DNA of 64,000 nucleotides from Opisthocomus hoazin (lineage: Eukaryota; Chordata; Aves; Opisthocomiformes; Opisthocomidae). The notes under the pieces were generated by a model. That model saw only the letters and a list, made by a program, of their open reading frames with translations. It was not told the DNA's origin and made no database searches. Made by a program: the position numbers and the translations under genes. The DNA lies in assembly GCF_030867145.1 (NCBI RefSeq), contig NC_134431.1:8385089-8449088 (forward strand), read 5' to 3'. Positions 37,913-49,807 of the stretch are shown piece after piece (within the stretch, counting starts at the first letter, position 1; each line of letters begins with the position of its first letter).

Positions 37913-40900
37913 GTGAGCCCTGGCCGGTGGGAATTGCCTGGAGGAGAGAGAGGCGAGTGTGTCAGGGCAGCGATGCCCTTGGAGGGTGGGTTGCTGCTTG
38001 AGGTGGGGGGACCTGATGCAGCTCCTTCGGGGGCATCCCTGTGAGGATGGAGGATCCCCCCAGCTGTGGGACCCGGCGCTGCCCAGGGGAGCGGGAGCCT
38101 GAGCCCAGCCCCAGCGCGGTGGGTCTGGTGCCACTTGCTCTGGGCCCATCCTCAGCATTGACACAGCCCAGCTCAGGGCTTGTCACCCTTCTGCCCATGG
38201 GCCCTGACCTTGGCAGGAGGCACAGGCAGGAGGGGAAACCCTCTCCCTGCATGGGTCTCCTGATGGGGGGGACAAAGCAAACCCAGGGGCACCAGCCTCT
38301 CTCCTCCCTGGGCAGAGGGAGCTAAATCAATTCCAGTTTGAAAACAGTGAAGACACCGAATGGGGAAAGGAGCAGCGTATGTCTCAGAGATCTTCAGAGC
38401 TGTTGAGATGACAGCCAAGGTCTGGGCATCATCCCAAGGGGACTCAAAGTGTTCACTTACCCTTATGGCCAAATTCTGCCAGGCCTGGGTACGCACAAGC
38501 CAAGCAAAATATGTTCATTGGCCTTTCACTTGCTAAACATTCTCCCGGTTTGCACTGGAAGTTGCACCCATGTGTCCAAGAGAGGCTTTTTGGCTCAGTC
38601 CCTGCCATGCGCATGCCCTTAGCTGTGCTTTTCGCTGTCTCGTTTTCTGCCCTTAAAAAAAGGAGCACAACAAAGCAAGCCCTGGTTTTAGGCAGAAACT
38701 GACAAAATGCAGTAAAAACCGGGGGAAGCGGGAGCTGCGAGGGAACAGAATTGCCCACAGCAGTACTTTTGTGCTGGGCACCGCAGCGGTGGGAGCCCGT
38801 GCGGTGCAGAGGTCTGGAGCAGGAGCTGCAGCTTGCAGAGGACAGCACGAGGCACTGGGCTGTTTTGTGCTTTAATGCTCTGATTTACTGCAGAGATGAA
38901 GACGTCGCTGCTTAAACCTGTGCCTAAACCTTGCCAGGGCAGATGCTGAGAGGCATTTCTGCAGCCCCTGGGGCTGTCAGCTGTGGAGCACGGGGAGCAG
39001 GAGCTGGGTCTGGCTGCAGGGACAGTGTCGGGGAGGAGGGGACGCTGCCATTTCCCCATAGCCCCGTGGCCAGGGCATGTCCCCCCTGCCTGCCGTCCCT
39101 GCTCCCCCTCTGCCAGCATCCTCCACGGGTTTACTTGGCAGTGGGAAGGTGCTGGTCTGTGGGGCTGCCCAGACCTGCCCTCTCCATCCAGCACTGAGCA
39201 CCCCTCCCACTACCCGACGGGGATGTCCCCGCTCCGGCCCTGTTCCTTGCAGGCAGCCTTGAGGCTGAACCATCTCTTTGCCCCCTTCCAGCCCTGAAGT
39301 GCAGGACGGGTCCCCTGGACATCGTGTTTGTGATTGACAGCTCCCGCAGCGTGCGCCCCTTCGAGTTCGAGACCATGCGGCGTTTCATGATGGACATCAT
39401 CGGCAGCCTGGACGTGGGCCCCAACGCCACGCGGGTCGGGGTGATCCAGTACTCCAGCCAGGTGCAGAACATCTTCTCCCTCAAGACCTTCTTCACACGG
39501 GCAGACATGGAGAAGGCCATCAACAACATCGTGCCACTGGCCCAGGGCACCATGACAGGGCTGGCCATCCAGTATGCCATGAACGTGGCCTTCACCACGC
39601 AGGAGGGCGCGCGCCCTCCACACAAGAAGATCCCCCGCATTGCCATCATCGTGACGGACGGACGGCCCCAGGACCGTGTCACCGAGGTGGCCACCCAGGC
39701 CCGGAACGCTGGCATCGAGATCTACGCTGTGGGCATCCAGCGGGCGGACATGAACTCGCTGCGGGCCATGGCCTCGCCGCCGCTGGAGGAGCACGTCTTC
39801 CTGGTGGAGTCCTTCGAGCTCATCCAGCAGTTCGGGAAGCAGTTCCAGGACAAGCTCTGCGGTGGGTGAGAGCCACGGCTGTGGTATGATGAGGGTGGTC
39901 CTGGTGTGCTCCTCACCTGGGCCAGAAGCTGACCTCCAGGGGTGTGTTCGGGGTGGCTGCCCTTGCTAGGAGCAGCATGGACAGGGAAGCAACCTCCCGG
40001 ATGGGCTGCTGGGACAGACGGCCTTTCCTCTTGCTCGCCTGTCTTGGGGTCAGATAAGCAAAGCTTTGAAAGCATTGCAAGCAAGTGCTTTTCTTCACCC
40101 GTGCCCGGTAGCTCTTCCCCAAGCCAGGACGTCGTGGCAGCAGTGATGGGAATATTAAAGAGCAGGAGATGTGGAGCTGGTTTCCCTGGGTGTGATGGGG
40201 ATGTGACATGTCCCAGAGCCCCGTATACATTTCAATGTGGCTCTAGCAGGGTCTCCTCCTATGCAGACACGTGCATGGCGTCTGCTGCATGCACATTTGT
40301 GTTTAATAAATCCCTGTCCGTGTGGCGCTGCTCCGGAGCGTGCGACCGGGAGCTGGGAGGCTGGTCTGCACCGTGGCCGTGCTGGCGCGGGTCGGGAGCT
40401 CGCAGGCTGGGACCTGTCTGGTCCCCCTGCCATGCTGGTGGGCTTTGCTGGAGACCTGGCACTGCAGCGGGCTGGCAAGACCCTTGCTCACGTGGTTCAG
40501 CGTCTTTCGAAGGGCAGCAGGCAGCTGCCAGCATCCTTCGGGCACCGTTTCCTAGCCAGGGGCACGGGCATGCCCACAGGGCTGTGTTACGTGAGACCCT
40601 GCTTGCTGGTGCAGGGGTCCAGGGCAGACCACATATTGCCCCCCTACCCCCGGGGCTCCGATGTGCTCCAGCGCTTGGTGCCTTTGCTTACAACGCCCTG
40701 CCCGTCACTGCGTGCCCTGGTGCCCGCTTCCCGGCTGGCTCTGCAGGCTCCCGGCCCCACAGACGGGCAGACCTGGCTCCTTCAGCACGTTCCCGCTGAG
40801 CTCAAGCTTTTGCTTACTCAGCTCAAGCTGTCGACAGTATTAATTAATACTGAGCATTAATTTAGTGCTGGGATAGCTCTGAAAGCCAAGGCAGTTCAGA

Positions 40901-43900
40901 AACCCACCCCGTGCAGTGTCTGTGTCCGTGCACTGGAAATCAGTGGGTGGGTGCTGGGACTGGAAGGGCTGGGGCTGTGCGGGTTGTCGTGGTGGCTTCG
41001 GCCTTGGGGACAGGGTACGGGCCAGAGCCATGGCCCCCATGCATCCAGCGTGCCCGTGGGCTGCTCTGATGCCCTTTCTGTCTTGCAGGGGTGGACATGT
41101 GTGTGGAGCAGGAGCATGGCTGCCAGCACAGCTGCGTCAGCACCCCCGGCTCCTTCTACTGCGAATGCAACCTGGGCTACAGGCTCAACGTGGACGGAAA
41201 GACCTGTTCCCGTAAAAACCTTTTTTATCCTAACTCTCATAGAGGGCTTGCAGTTGCAGGTCTCATGGAGGGAAGCTGAAACGCAGCAGAGGACCCAGGG
41301 AGGCAGCGGCAGCCTGGGTGCTCTGTTCACTGGACACGCTGCCTCCCGGGTCTGTAACGACTGTGGACATTCAGCATCACTAAATCCTGGTCACCTCTCT
41401 GGGACAGGACACCTGGGGCTCGTGTGGGCACAACCAGCTGTCGCCTGAGGGAGCTCCGGGCAGTGGGTACTGCACGATGAACATCCCAGCCACCAAAGGG
41501 CACAGTGTTTTGGCCCTGTGTTTTGAGTGCAAAGCTGTATTAGTTGGTTCTGGCCACCGCCCCAGGACTTTTCCTTCTTGTTTCGGGGTTCTGGGAGCTT
41601 CCTTGAAGCCCTGGAGCAGTCCTTGCTCAGCTTCCCCCGGGGAGAGCGGGGCGGGAGGGTGACGGGTGTCCTGTTCTTCTGCAGCCATCGATGCCTGTGC
41701 AGAGGGGAGTCACGGTTGTCAGCACCAGTGCGTCAGCGCTCGTGGGTCATACTCGTGCCGCTGCCGTGCTGGTTACTCCCTCAACCAGGACAAGAGGACC
41801 TGCTCTAGTAAGTGTCTCCCTTCCTGTCCCTTCTTCATTGGCTTCTCGCATCTCCCTCTGCTCTCGTCTCTCCCTTGCTGCCCACCTCTCCTCTCCTTCT
41901 CTCACCAGTGATCGATTACTGCAGCTTCGGAAACCACAGCTGCCAGCACGAGTGCGTGAGCATCCCCAACGGGCACTACTGCCGCTGCCGCAGCGGGTTC
42001 ACGCTGCAGCCCGACAGCAGGTCCTGCAGGGGTACGTCCTGGCGCGGCACGGGCTGCAGTGTACAGCAGAGACCCTGCCTTGCCGGTCCCCAGGGGAAGG
42101 GCTGTTCCTGGGCCACGCCGCCTGGACCGGGATAACCCTGTGCCCTTGGCGTGTCTTCCAGCCACCGACCTCTGCAACGGGGTGGATCACGGCTGCGAGT
42201 TCAAGTGCGAGAGCACGGAGGGCTCCTACCGCTGCGTGTGCCCCGAGGGCCAGCAGCTCCAGGCTGATGGCAAGGCGTGCAGCAGTGAGTACCTGGACGT
42301 GGCGCTTGGCATCCTCCTCATCTGGGCTCTCTGCTCCTGGCGAGGGCTTACCTGGAGCTGGGCTGGGGTCTAAGCGGGACTTTGTCTGAGCTGGGTTGGA
42401 AGGAGGATGGAGAGCAGGCTGAGCTTGGGGGAGCGCCCCGGCTGCTGTGGGGATGGATGGCTCGTGTCCTCAGAGGCGTGGCCCAGAAGATGCAATAGGA
42501 GCTTTGAGGAAAGGTTCAGGAAAAGGGACACATTCAGGGGATGCCGCGGTGGCAGCAGAGGTTTTTGGGCTGAGACCCCTGGGCCCTCTTTGCCCTGTTC
42601 CCAGCTTCGCCCCAGCTGCAGATCCAGGGGACCCACATGGTGTCCTGAAGCCCAGCAGCTCTTCCCCAGCCCTGCGCATCTTCACTCCAGCAGTGCCCAC
42701 GGCCAGGTTGGTCCTTTCTCACCCTTGCCTTGTGCCCGCAGAATGCGGGGCTGGGCATGTTGACCTGGTGATGGTGATCGATGGCTCCAAGAGTGTCCGG
42801 CCTCAAAACTTCGAGCTGGTGAAGCAGTTTGTGAACCGCGTCGTGGACCTGCTGGAGGTGTCCCCCCACGGCACGCGGGTCGGGCTGGTGCAGTACTCCA
42901 GCCGCGTCCGCACCGAGTTCCCCCTCAACAAGTACCACAGCGCAGATGAGATCAAGAAGGCGGTGATGGAGATGGAGTACATGGAGAAAGGCACCATGAC
43001 GGGCCTTGCCCTCAAGCACATGGTGGAGCACAGCTTCTCCGAGCTGGAAGGTGCCAGACCTCTCTCCCACAACATCCCCAGAATTGGACTTGTCTTCACG
43101 GATGGGCGGTCCCAGGACGACATCTCCGAATGGGCCAGGAGAGCAAAGGATTCAGGTGTGGGGGGCCGGGGAACCCCAAATTACAGTGGTTTGGGCATCC
43201 CAGGATTGGTTCCTTGGGGTGGCTGGCTCTGGGGGAGGCTGCAGCATCCAGCCTTGAGGTGCTGCATCGACTGGGTCTGCAGGGCACACGTGCCTCTGCC
43301 GTGGTCACAGGGTTCTCTGAGCAGTGTCCTTCACGCAGCGGTGCTGCCGTGTTCCTGCCTGTCCTTCCCAAATTCCTGCTGTGTATTTGGGAAGCCCAGG
43401 GGAAATCCTGCATCTTTGGATTTGCTCCCTCGGGGCTTGGGGCTGCTTGATGCGGGGTGGCCAGTGCAGTGCTCAGGATCCGTGCTTGCCACACAGGGAT
43501 CGTCATGTTTGCTGTGGGTGTTGGCAAGGCTGTGGAAGAGGAGCTGCGAGCGATTGCCTCCGAGCCAGTGGAGCAGCACTTCTCCTACTCAGCTGACTTC
43601 ACCACCATGACCCACCTCGTGGAGAACTTCAAGCTGAACATCTGCCCAGGTGGGTGCCCCTGGCCACACTGGGAGGCTCAGCCCCACGCCGGGGGAGCCC
43701 TCCTCTCCCCACAGAGCTAGTGGGGTGGCTTGTATGTCTGTCACCCTGTGTTGTGTACCCCAGGGCTGAGCTGGGCTGGTGTGACCCTAGGCTGCCTCTG
43801 GATATCACCAGGCTGTTGGGGTATAGAAGTGGGCCTCAGGGAGGGCTTTGGAAGAGGAGAAGGTGGAGTTGGGGGGTTTAATGCATGTAAGTGGCCACCT

Positions 43901-44778
43901 CAGCGTTGTTGCACAGGCAGAGGCTGGGGTCGCACCCTGCCTTCAGGGGTGGATGCTGCCCCAGCTCCAAGGATGGCCCATCTTGTCCAGATCTGCGCTT
44001 CTGCTGCAGGGTGGAGGAGGACCAGGCCAGGTTACTGTGAGGGTGTCCCTGCTTTGGGGCAGGCTGGGGCTCCTCATTGTACTTGGGACCCCCGCAGGGC
44101 TGCAGACGTGGGGTCAGCATGTGCCCTGCCACCCAGCTTCAAGTCAAAGTGAAGCTCAGCATTGCTTGTCCTTGGCACACTGACCATGTGCGTGGCAGCT
44201 CTGCGGGTCACCTGGTGGGATGCCAGGCAGTGAGCCCGCTGGGCTAGCAGGGTGCAGCCTGGCGAAAAGGAGCAAGGCTGGTAAAAAGGAGAAAATAAAG
44301 GAGAGAGCCCCAAGGCTCAGGTCCAGCCCCGGTGGGTGGCTGCAGGGACAAGGGCCTCGTGCTGTGCGGGAGCAGCGGAGAGCCGGGTGCCGTGGGGCCG
44401 TGGCTCTGACTGCACCCAAACCCCTGTGGTCGCAGAGGAGAGCAAAGGGGAGACCGAGATCCGCAGCCCGTGCGAGTGCGAGGCGCTGGTGCAGTTCCAG
44501 ACGAACACCGTGGCCATCCTGCAGAGCCTGACCGAGAAAAATATCCTTTGGGTCATTGCCTGGGCTTGCCAGGGTGCGGGGCAGGCGGGGGACAAGACCG
44601 TACACGGGGAGGGGAAGGATGGATAAATGGGAGCAGGGAAAATTTTAGGCTCCTGCAAGGGGAAAGAGCTCTTTGCCCACCAGAGCGTGTGGCTCACGCT
44701 GTTTCCTTAGCACGTTCACTTGCTCAGATGACAGCCAGACTCGAAGACTTGGAAAAGCAGATTGCCAAGAAGAAGTGA
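37837..44778 (+). CDS. MATN4: Matrilin-4, complete coding sequence (10 coding exons)
   Basis: Coding exons are 37837-37912, 39292-39861, 41089-41211, 41685-41807, 41909-42031, 42162-42284, 42742-43155, 43497-43649, 44436-44540 and 44720-44778. They sum to 1869 bases, 622 residues plus TGA, about the length of human matrilin-4. Every intron is in phase 1, so modules are symmetric 1-1 units. In order: signal peptide (about 1-20), vWA1 (26-215), four EGF modules of 41 residues each (216-379), vWA2 (380-568) and an acidic linker with two Cys and a coiled coil (569-622). Both vWA domains keep the MIDAS motif (DSSRS, DGSKS) with the later Thr (GTMTG) and Asp (TDGR). Matrilins are secreted oligomeric adaptors of cartilage and loose matrix that bridge collagen fibrils, aggrecan and COMP; the coiled coil sets the oligomer. 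The [12 protein letters not shown] linker and RLEDLEKQ coil match matrilin-4 best. Confidence 0.97.
39292..39861 (+). CDS. MATN4: MATN4 exon: first von Willebrand A domain
   Basis: A single 570-base exon, with acceptor cccttccag and donor CTCTGCG|GTGGGT. The domain starts [19 protein letters not shown] (MIDAS DxSxS), has [12 protein letters not shown] and [11 protein letters not shown], and ends [15 protein letters not shown]. There is one NAT glycosylation sequon (GPNATRVG). It binds collagen and other matrix ligands through a divalent cation. Confidence 0.97.
41089..41211 (+). CDS. MATN4: MATN4 exon: EGF module 1
   Basis: The exon is 123 bases with six cysteines: C in VDMC, HGC, HSC, YC, EC and KTC. 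Acceptor tcttgcag, donor TTCCC|GTAAAA. Confidence 0.96.
41685..41807 (+). CDS. MATN4: MATN4 exon: EGF module 2
   Basis: The exon is 123 bases with the same length and phase as its neighbours. It encodes [20 protein letters not shown] then [20 protein letters not shown]. Donor CTCTA|GTAAGT. Confidence 0.96.
41909..42031 (+). CDS. MATN4: MATN4 exon: EGF module 3
   Basis: The exon is 123 bases, encoding [20 protein letters not shown] then [19 protein letters not shown]. Acceptor ctcaccag; donor CAGGG|GTACGT. It is only 101 bases from the previous exon. Confidence 0.96.
42162..42284 (+). CDS. MATN4: MATN4 exon: EGF module 4
   Basis: The exon is 123 bases, encoding [20 protein letters not shown] then [19 protein letters not shown]. 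Acceptor cttccag; donor AGCA|GTGAGT. Confidence 0.96.
42742..43155 (+). CDS. MATN4: MATN4 exon: second von Willebrand A domain, part 1
   Basis: The exon is 414 bases, with acceptor gcccgcag and donor GATTCAG|GTGTGG. It encodes [20 protein letters not shown] (MIDAS), [12 protein letters not shown] and [11 protein letters not shown]. Unlike vWA1, this domain is split by an intron, a feature shared by matrilin genes. Confidence 0.96.
43497..43649 (+). CDS. MATN4: MATN4 exon: second von Willebrand A domain, part 2
   Basis: The exon is 153 bases, with acceptor ccacacag and donor GCCCAG|GTGGGT. It encodes [20 protein letters not shown] then [11 protein letters not shown] and LKLNIC-type domain end FKLNICP. 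Confidence 0.96.
44436..44540 (+). CDS. MATN4: MATN4 exon: acidic linker and first half of coiled coil
   Basis: The exon is 105 bases, with acceptor gtggtcgcag. It encodes [20 protein letters not shown] then [15 protein letters not shown]. The paired cysteines (SPCEC) make the interchain disulfides of matrilin oligomers. The exon ends at ACCGAGAAAA with the U12 donor ATATCCTTT directly after. Confidence 0.95.
44541..44719 (+). other. MATN4: U12-dependent AT-AC intron of MATN4
   Basis: The 5' end is exactly the U12 consensus ATATCCTTT (44541-44549). A branch-like TTCCTTAGC lies at 44703-44711, and the intron ends in AC at 44718-44719, about 10 bases from the branch A. It is 179 bases long and phase 1. 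An AT-AC intron inside the coiled-coil coding sequence is a known hallmark of matrilin genes. Confidence 0.93.
44720..44778 (+). CDS. MATN4: MATN4 last coding exon: end of coiled coil
   Basis: It follows a U12-type AC acceptor (gttcac at 44714-44719). It encodes I (split codon) then [18 protein letters not shown] and TGA. The chosen acceptor keeps the heptad register of human matrilin-4 (SLT[14 protein letters not shown]). The earlier AC at 44712-44713 would add two residues and break it. Confidence 0.9.
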
Positions 44779-45565
44779 TCCTTGCAGAGGGCTGCAGCGC
44801 TCAGACGGGGCCCGGGGTTGTACAGTAGCTACGTGGCATTGTTATTGCTAGGTTATTGTAAAGCATCAGTGTTTGTCCTTGTATTGCAAAATCCCAAGGG
44901 AGATGCGGAGTGTATTTCAGAAAACAAAAAAATCCTAGAAAAATAACCCAAAAAAGGACTTGAGCAAAGCCCCCCGCTGCGACGCCCAGGGCTTCAGCCG
45001 TTGTTGCTGTGTTCCTCCGCACTGGCAGGTCTGGGATGAGGTGGGATGTCTGCGTGGGCAGGCTGGGCTTTGGGCGAGCAGACATGACACCCAGCCTTTT
45101 CCCAGAGCAGCTGGGATGAACCGGCCCCTGCACAGCCCCTCTGGTCCCCAGCGCCCAGCAAGCTGCTTTGCAAGAGAAAAATCCTACGGTGATCGCACCC
45201 TGAGGGCTTCTGCCGGCTCAGCGTCTGCTGCCAAGTGGTGGGGCGAGGAGAGGTGGGCAGCACGGGCAGCGTGCGGGGATGTGTGCCCCCGGCTCCCGGC
45301 ACGGTGCCCGGGTGTGTGCCCGTGGGAAAGCGGGTGGCAGGAATTGTCGGATCTCGTCCCTGTTTTGGCAGAATTGTTTAGGAGTCAGTCATTATCTTGT
45401 TTGGTTTTTAGTCACATAGCAAAATGGTACTAATTCTTTCTATAAATATCTATGTGTGTGTACATATATATATTTCAAGAGCAGGGTAGTGCTATTTTTA
45501 AACACTTCTTTTTATATATAGAAATTTCAGTCCTGACAATAAACACCCTGAAGATTTGTATGACA
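44779..45565 (+). other. MATN4: MATN4 3' UTR
   Basis: Untranslated sequence runs from the TGA to the AATAAA at 45538-45543. Near the end it turns AT-rich, with a short tgtgtgtacatatatatat run. The cleavage site is estimated. Confidence 0.75.
45538..45543 (+). terminator. MATN4: Poly(A) signal of MATN4
   Basis: AATAAA within ctgacaataaacaccctg, about 760 bases past the stop. T-rich sequence (ccctctccttttgcc) follows about 25-40 bases later. Confidence 0.8.
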
Positions 45566-45569
45566 TGTC

Positions 45570-48500
45570 CCTCTCCTTTTGCCAGGGCTGCGGAGGCATC
45601 TCTGCATCAGAGCAGGAACCTCTGGCTTTTGCAAAGGCCCATCCTCAGGCTCCAGAAATCCTTCTGGAACATCCTTGCTCTATGGGTACCCCAGGATGCT
45701 GCAGACTGGCCTTGGCTGGAAGGAGCTAGCACGGCACGAGTGCTGTGCCACTAGTCCTGGTGTTGGCTTTGGAGCCTGTGCTTGGTTGGTGCACGGGGAG
45801 CTCAGTGCCTGCTTTATGGGGGTGTAAATGTGCCAAGGCAGTGGAGCGGGGCCACTTACACCCACGGGAGATGTAGCCCTGGTGCCGGGACATGTCTGCT
45901 TGGGGCAGGAGAGCCACCGAGCTCCCTGGCTGGCTGCACGGGCAAGGATGCCGAGGCAGCCGGGGACCTGTCTCCCACAGGCGTGTGGTGTGGAGGTGGC
46001 TTTTTAGTGACAGAAGCCCCCATGTCCCACACCCAGGAGAAGTGGAGGTCTCCACTTAGCCCTGTGTCCTGCATGCAGGCAGAGGCTGCTGGATAAGCAC
46101 AGCGACAGGTTTTTGGAGTGGGGGGTCCTCATGTACTCGCCTTGCTTGCTGGGTCTGTACGCAGGAGGCGAGAGCGAAGAAAGGGGACAGAGAGAGGCTG
46201 TTGCTTCTCAACTAGCAATTCATGGGGGGGGGGGGGGGGGATTTGTGTGGCTGGGGGGCTGTGCAGGGCACTGGGCAGCCCTGGGCTGGAGGGAAGAGGA
46301 GAAGGAGGGTTACAGCCCTGGGCTGGAGGGAAGAGGAGAAGGAGGGTTACAGCCCTGGGCTCGAACTGCTTTGGCACAGCTCCTTTTCCCCCGGGGATGC
46401 TGTTAGTGGCTCCAGCACCCACCTTGGCCAGTTTGCTTTGCAGAGCCTGGGTGTTTCTGCTGCTGTGAATATTCCTGGTGGGTTCACAGGGCACTTCTGG
46501 GGGTGGCAGTGGGGGGGGGGGGGGCACGTCCTGCTTCCAGGACTGGTTTGCTCCATGTGACTTGTGTCCTAGGGGGTGCGAGCTAGGCTGGGGTGAGGTT
46601 TTGTGTGCTTGAGGCTAGGATTTGGAGCTGAGGAGCAGGAGGCTGAAAGCAGGTCTTGGATGGGGGTATGGGCCTTGCTGGGGCTGCTCCAGGGAGAGGA
46701 ACTGGAAAGGGCTCAGGTATTCATTTTATGAGGCAAAGAGTGGCTTTTTCCACAAGCAAACAAAAGCAATCGGGGTTTGATGGCTTCTGAGCAGGGCTCT
46801 TGTCCTGGCTGGCATGGATTGGAGCATTTATAGCCTCATTATGTGTGTGTGCTGGGCCAACAAACGAAGCACTGCTGATTAGCTCTGCACCCGTCCCAGC
46901 TGGCAGCCCCATGGCCCTCCTGTGAGCCCCATATCCCACCCATCAGCCCCATATCCCATCCATGCATGCCCTCCCACCCCGCCATCCATCCCACCTACCC
47001 GGCAGGGGTACCTGGTAGGGGGTAGGAAGGTGCTGATGGTCACAAGCCACATCCAAACCAGGTCCTGTTGCTACGGAGCACGGTGACCAATGAGCCACAG
47101 CAGTGTTCTGCAACCCTGAAACTGGGAGCTGGGACTTCCCCAGTTTGTGTGCGGCTCCCTGAAAAACCACACAGAAACTGCAGGGAACTTTTGGCTGAGT
47201 TTAGGGTTTAGTAACAGGCTGGATTAGAGCAGATAACGGCATGCCCTGAGGGCGTGATTAAACCTCAGTTGGCCCAATGTAATTTTGGCAAATATTAAGG
47301 GAAGTTGTAGACAAAGTGGAGCTGGGCTGGCGGGGGAGGGGGGGTTGGGGGGGTGGGGAGCTCCGGGGTGACCAGGGTTCGGTGTGGGGGTGTGAGAGGG
47401 CGGGCAGGTGGCGAGCAGCAGGAGCTGGGCATCAGCCCGGGCAGGATTTTTTCAGGAAAGCATCCCCAGGACAGGCTGTGGGATCGCGTCCGCGCGGTCC
47501 TGCAGAGCCTCATTAATGGCTTTTCACTAGATGGCACCAGACACCAGCGCTAATGGGCTGGGGGCACCCCCTTCTCCCGGCACCCCGAGGTCCTGGACCC
47601 AGCCCGGGGGTGAGCGGAGCATCCTCGGCCGTGAGCTGGGAGGGAGGGAGGGATGGATGGACGGACAGAACTCAGTGTCAGGCTGAAAGCATTGCATCAC
47701 CTAGGGAGGGAATAAGGGCTGCTCTGTAAGGTGCAAGTTGTCCCTGGGGTGCTGTGTGCACCCTGCTCAGGCTGGGGCTTGGCCATGGGGGACCGGGGGC
47801 TGCTGACCTCCCTCCTCGCCATCCCCACAAAACACAAACCAGAGAGCCCTGGCCTGGCTGCGAAATCACAGCGTCAGCTGGCAGCATCCTCAGCATTGCA
47901 CAGCTCCAGCTCTGCTGCCTGGGGAGGGGGCTCATGAAGTAGTTTCCACAGTGAGTATGAGCCCACGCAGCTGGGGATGGGGATGTTTTTGCAGGACTCT
48001 GGGGCAATGGGTGCTGCATGCACAGCAGAAAGCAGCACTGGGAGTGCAGGCAGCCCTGCGCACAGAAATGCCGTGGTCTGGGTTATTCCATGGGAGTTTG
48101 CAACAGAAGCAGATTTTAGACTTTTCTCCTATGGACTTGCTACAGATAAAGCACTCTCAGAAGTCCTTCAGACAGATTTTTCTCCCTCTCAGCTTTGCTG
48201 CAGCTGAATCCAAGCCTTGCTCCTTGGTGTTTTCTCCTCTCTTGGAGGTGCAGCCCCAAGCACCATCTTGGCCAGATCCTGGCACCAGCTGGGAGCACAG
48301 CAGTGTCCTCTCCACACCTAGCAGCAGCTGAACACCAAAGGATTGCTTAAAAATTAAGCCAGTGCTTGTATGTCTCATAAAAAGTACTAAATAATTGGTG
48401 CACAGCCCAGAAAGTCTATTTGGATTGGCTAAATACTCTCCTGGTTACTTAATAAATGACTTTACAAAGAGCTAAATGCAGCCACAGAGTCATTAGGGAA

Positions 48501-49790
48501 ACTGGACAATGATTAACAGATACCCAGTAAGTTAAGTCCAGCTAATGTGACACATGGAGACATGAGAAGGGATGTCTGCCCAGCAAAGGGCACGGAGAGA
48601 CGCCCACCATGCCCTGGACTGAAAGTAACAGCTCCAGGGGCTGGGGAAGAGCAATAGTGGGGGGCTCAGAGCTTGCGTGGAGCACATAGGGCAATGCCTG
48701 GGCTTTCATCACTCCTTGCCCTGCCTGGTTGTGAAATCAGGGGCTGCCCCAGCCTGCCCTTCACAGGCGCCTGGGGTGTTTGGCTGAGGGGTGCTTTTCC
48801 CTCCCAGGGCATTGCCAGCAGCTATTTCCAGCACAGCTAAGGTTCCTGCCAGCCCCAGAAATCCCAAGGAAAGACTCCCGGGAACCTGTTACACAAGGTA
48901 AGGGAGACATTGACCCATTGGTAGGAAATGGAGCAATTTCCCATTGCCCAAGATCACCTAAAGAAAACAGCTTTGCCTGGAGGAGCGGGTACAATCGCCT
49001 TATGAGGAAGAAGATGGGAGACCTGAAGGCTGGCGAGATTTTTGCCCTGTGAGCAAGGACTAGAGCCCCTTATCCCTACAGCCATCAAGAGGCAGGGCTC
49101 AGTCACACCAGGGATGTTTGGGTGATAACAGGGCTGTACAGAGCTAATGCTCCTACCCTGGTGAGGCCAGCCACTTTCTTCCAGCACCAACCTGCTGCCT
49201 GCATGACAGCGGCCACCCAGAGAAGATGCTGGGGCTCAGGTGACCCCCACAGAGCTGGGGAAAGACTCACCCGTGGCTAAGCCAAAGCTGCTTTCCTCGC
49301 ACTAGCTTACACCACCACTGGGGCAGGAGCAAGGAGGGTTTGGGGCTGGGGCAGGTTTCCACTGGGAAAGCCTCAAGGCATCGTCCCTGGGAAGGCACAG
49401 GCAGCCCCGCACTTGTCTGGATCATGCTGTAAGGTTTGGTTGGCAGGTCTATGTGGAAGCAAGGTACAAAGGGAAACCCACATAATGGACCCCCAGATGG
49501 GAACTCAGCAAGATCCCCACAATGGTTTCTCCTGGAGAAGCGTACCAGCCCAGGAGAGAGCAGCTCCACCACCTCCAGCCTGCCTGGGGAGTGATGCCCT
49601 GGACCATCTCCCCTTGGTCTGTCCCTCAGCCCCAGGTGTGGCTGCAGGGAACAGTTGTGCAATGGAATAGCTGCTTCTTGAGCAACTGAACAATCACGTT
49701 TGCATCTTGTGCAAAAGGCTTCCGGAAAACACAATGCAATGGCAGAGGAAAAAGGTACAAACATCTGTACATGCCCAGCCCCATTCTCCA
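45570..49790. other. Intergenic between MATN4 and the WAP gene
   Basis: No exon is recognised. It holds low-complexity items: G runs at 46224-46240 and 46511-46524, a 37-base tandem duplication at 46279-46352, and a ggga/ggat repeat near 47638-47665. Around 48360-48560 it is AT-rich. Confidence 0.55.
46279..46352 (+). repeat. Tandem duplication of a 37-bp unit
   Basis: Two exact copies of a unit beginning ccctgggctggagggaagag lie at 46279-46315 and 46316-46352. A partial third copy (ccctgggct) follows. Exact identity suggests a recent event. Confidence 0.95.
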
Positions 49791-49807
49791 CCCCTCATCC
49801 TCCCCAA

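Noticed and set aside
44436-44778. Reading through or GT-AG splicing for the MATN4 C-terminus
   Set aside because: No GT donor fits the end of the coiled-coil exon. The AT-AC consensus and heptad register support the U12 intron instead.
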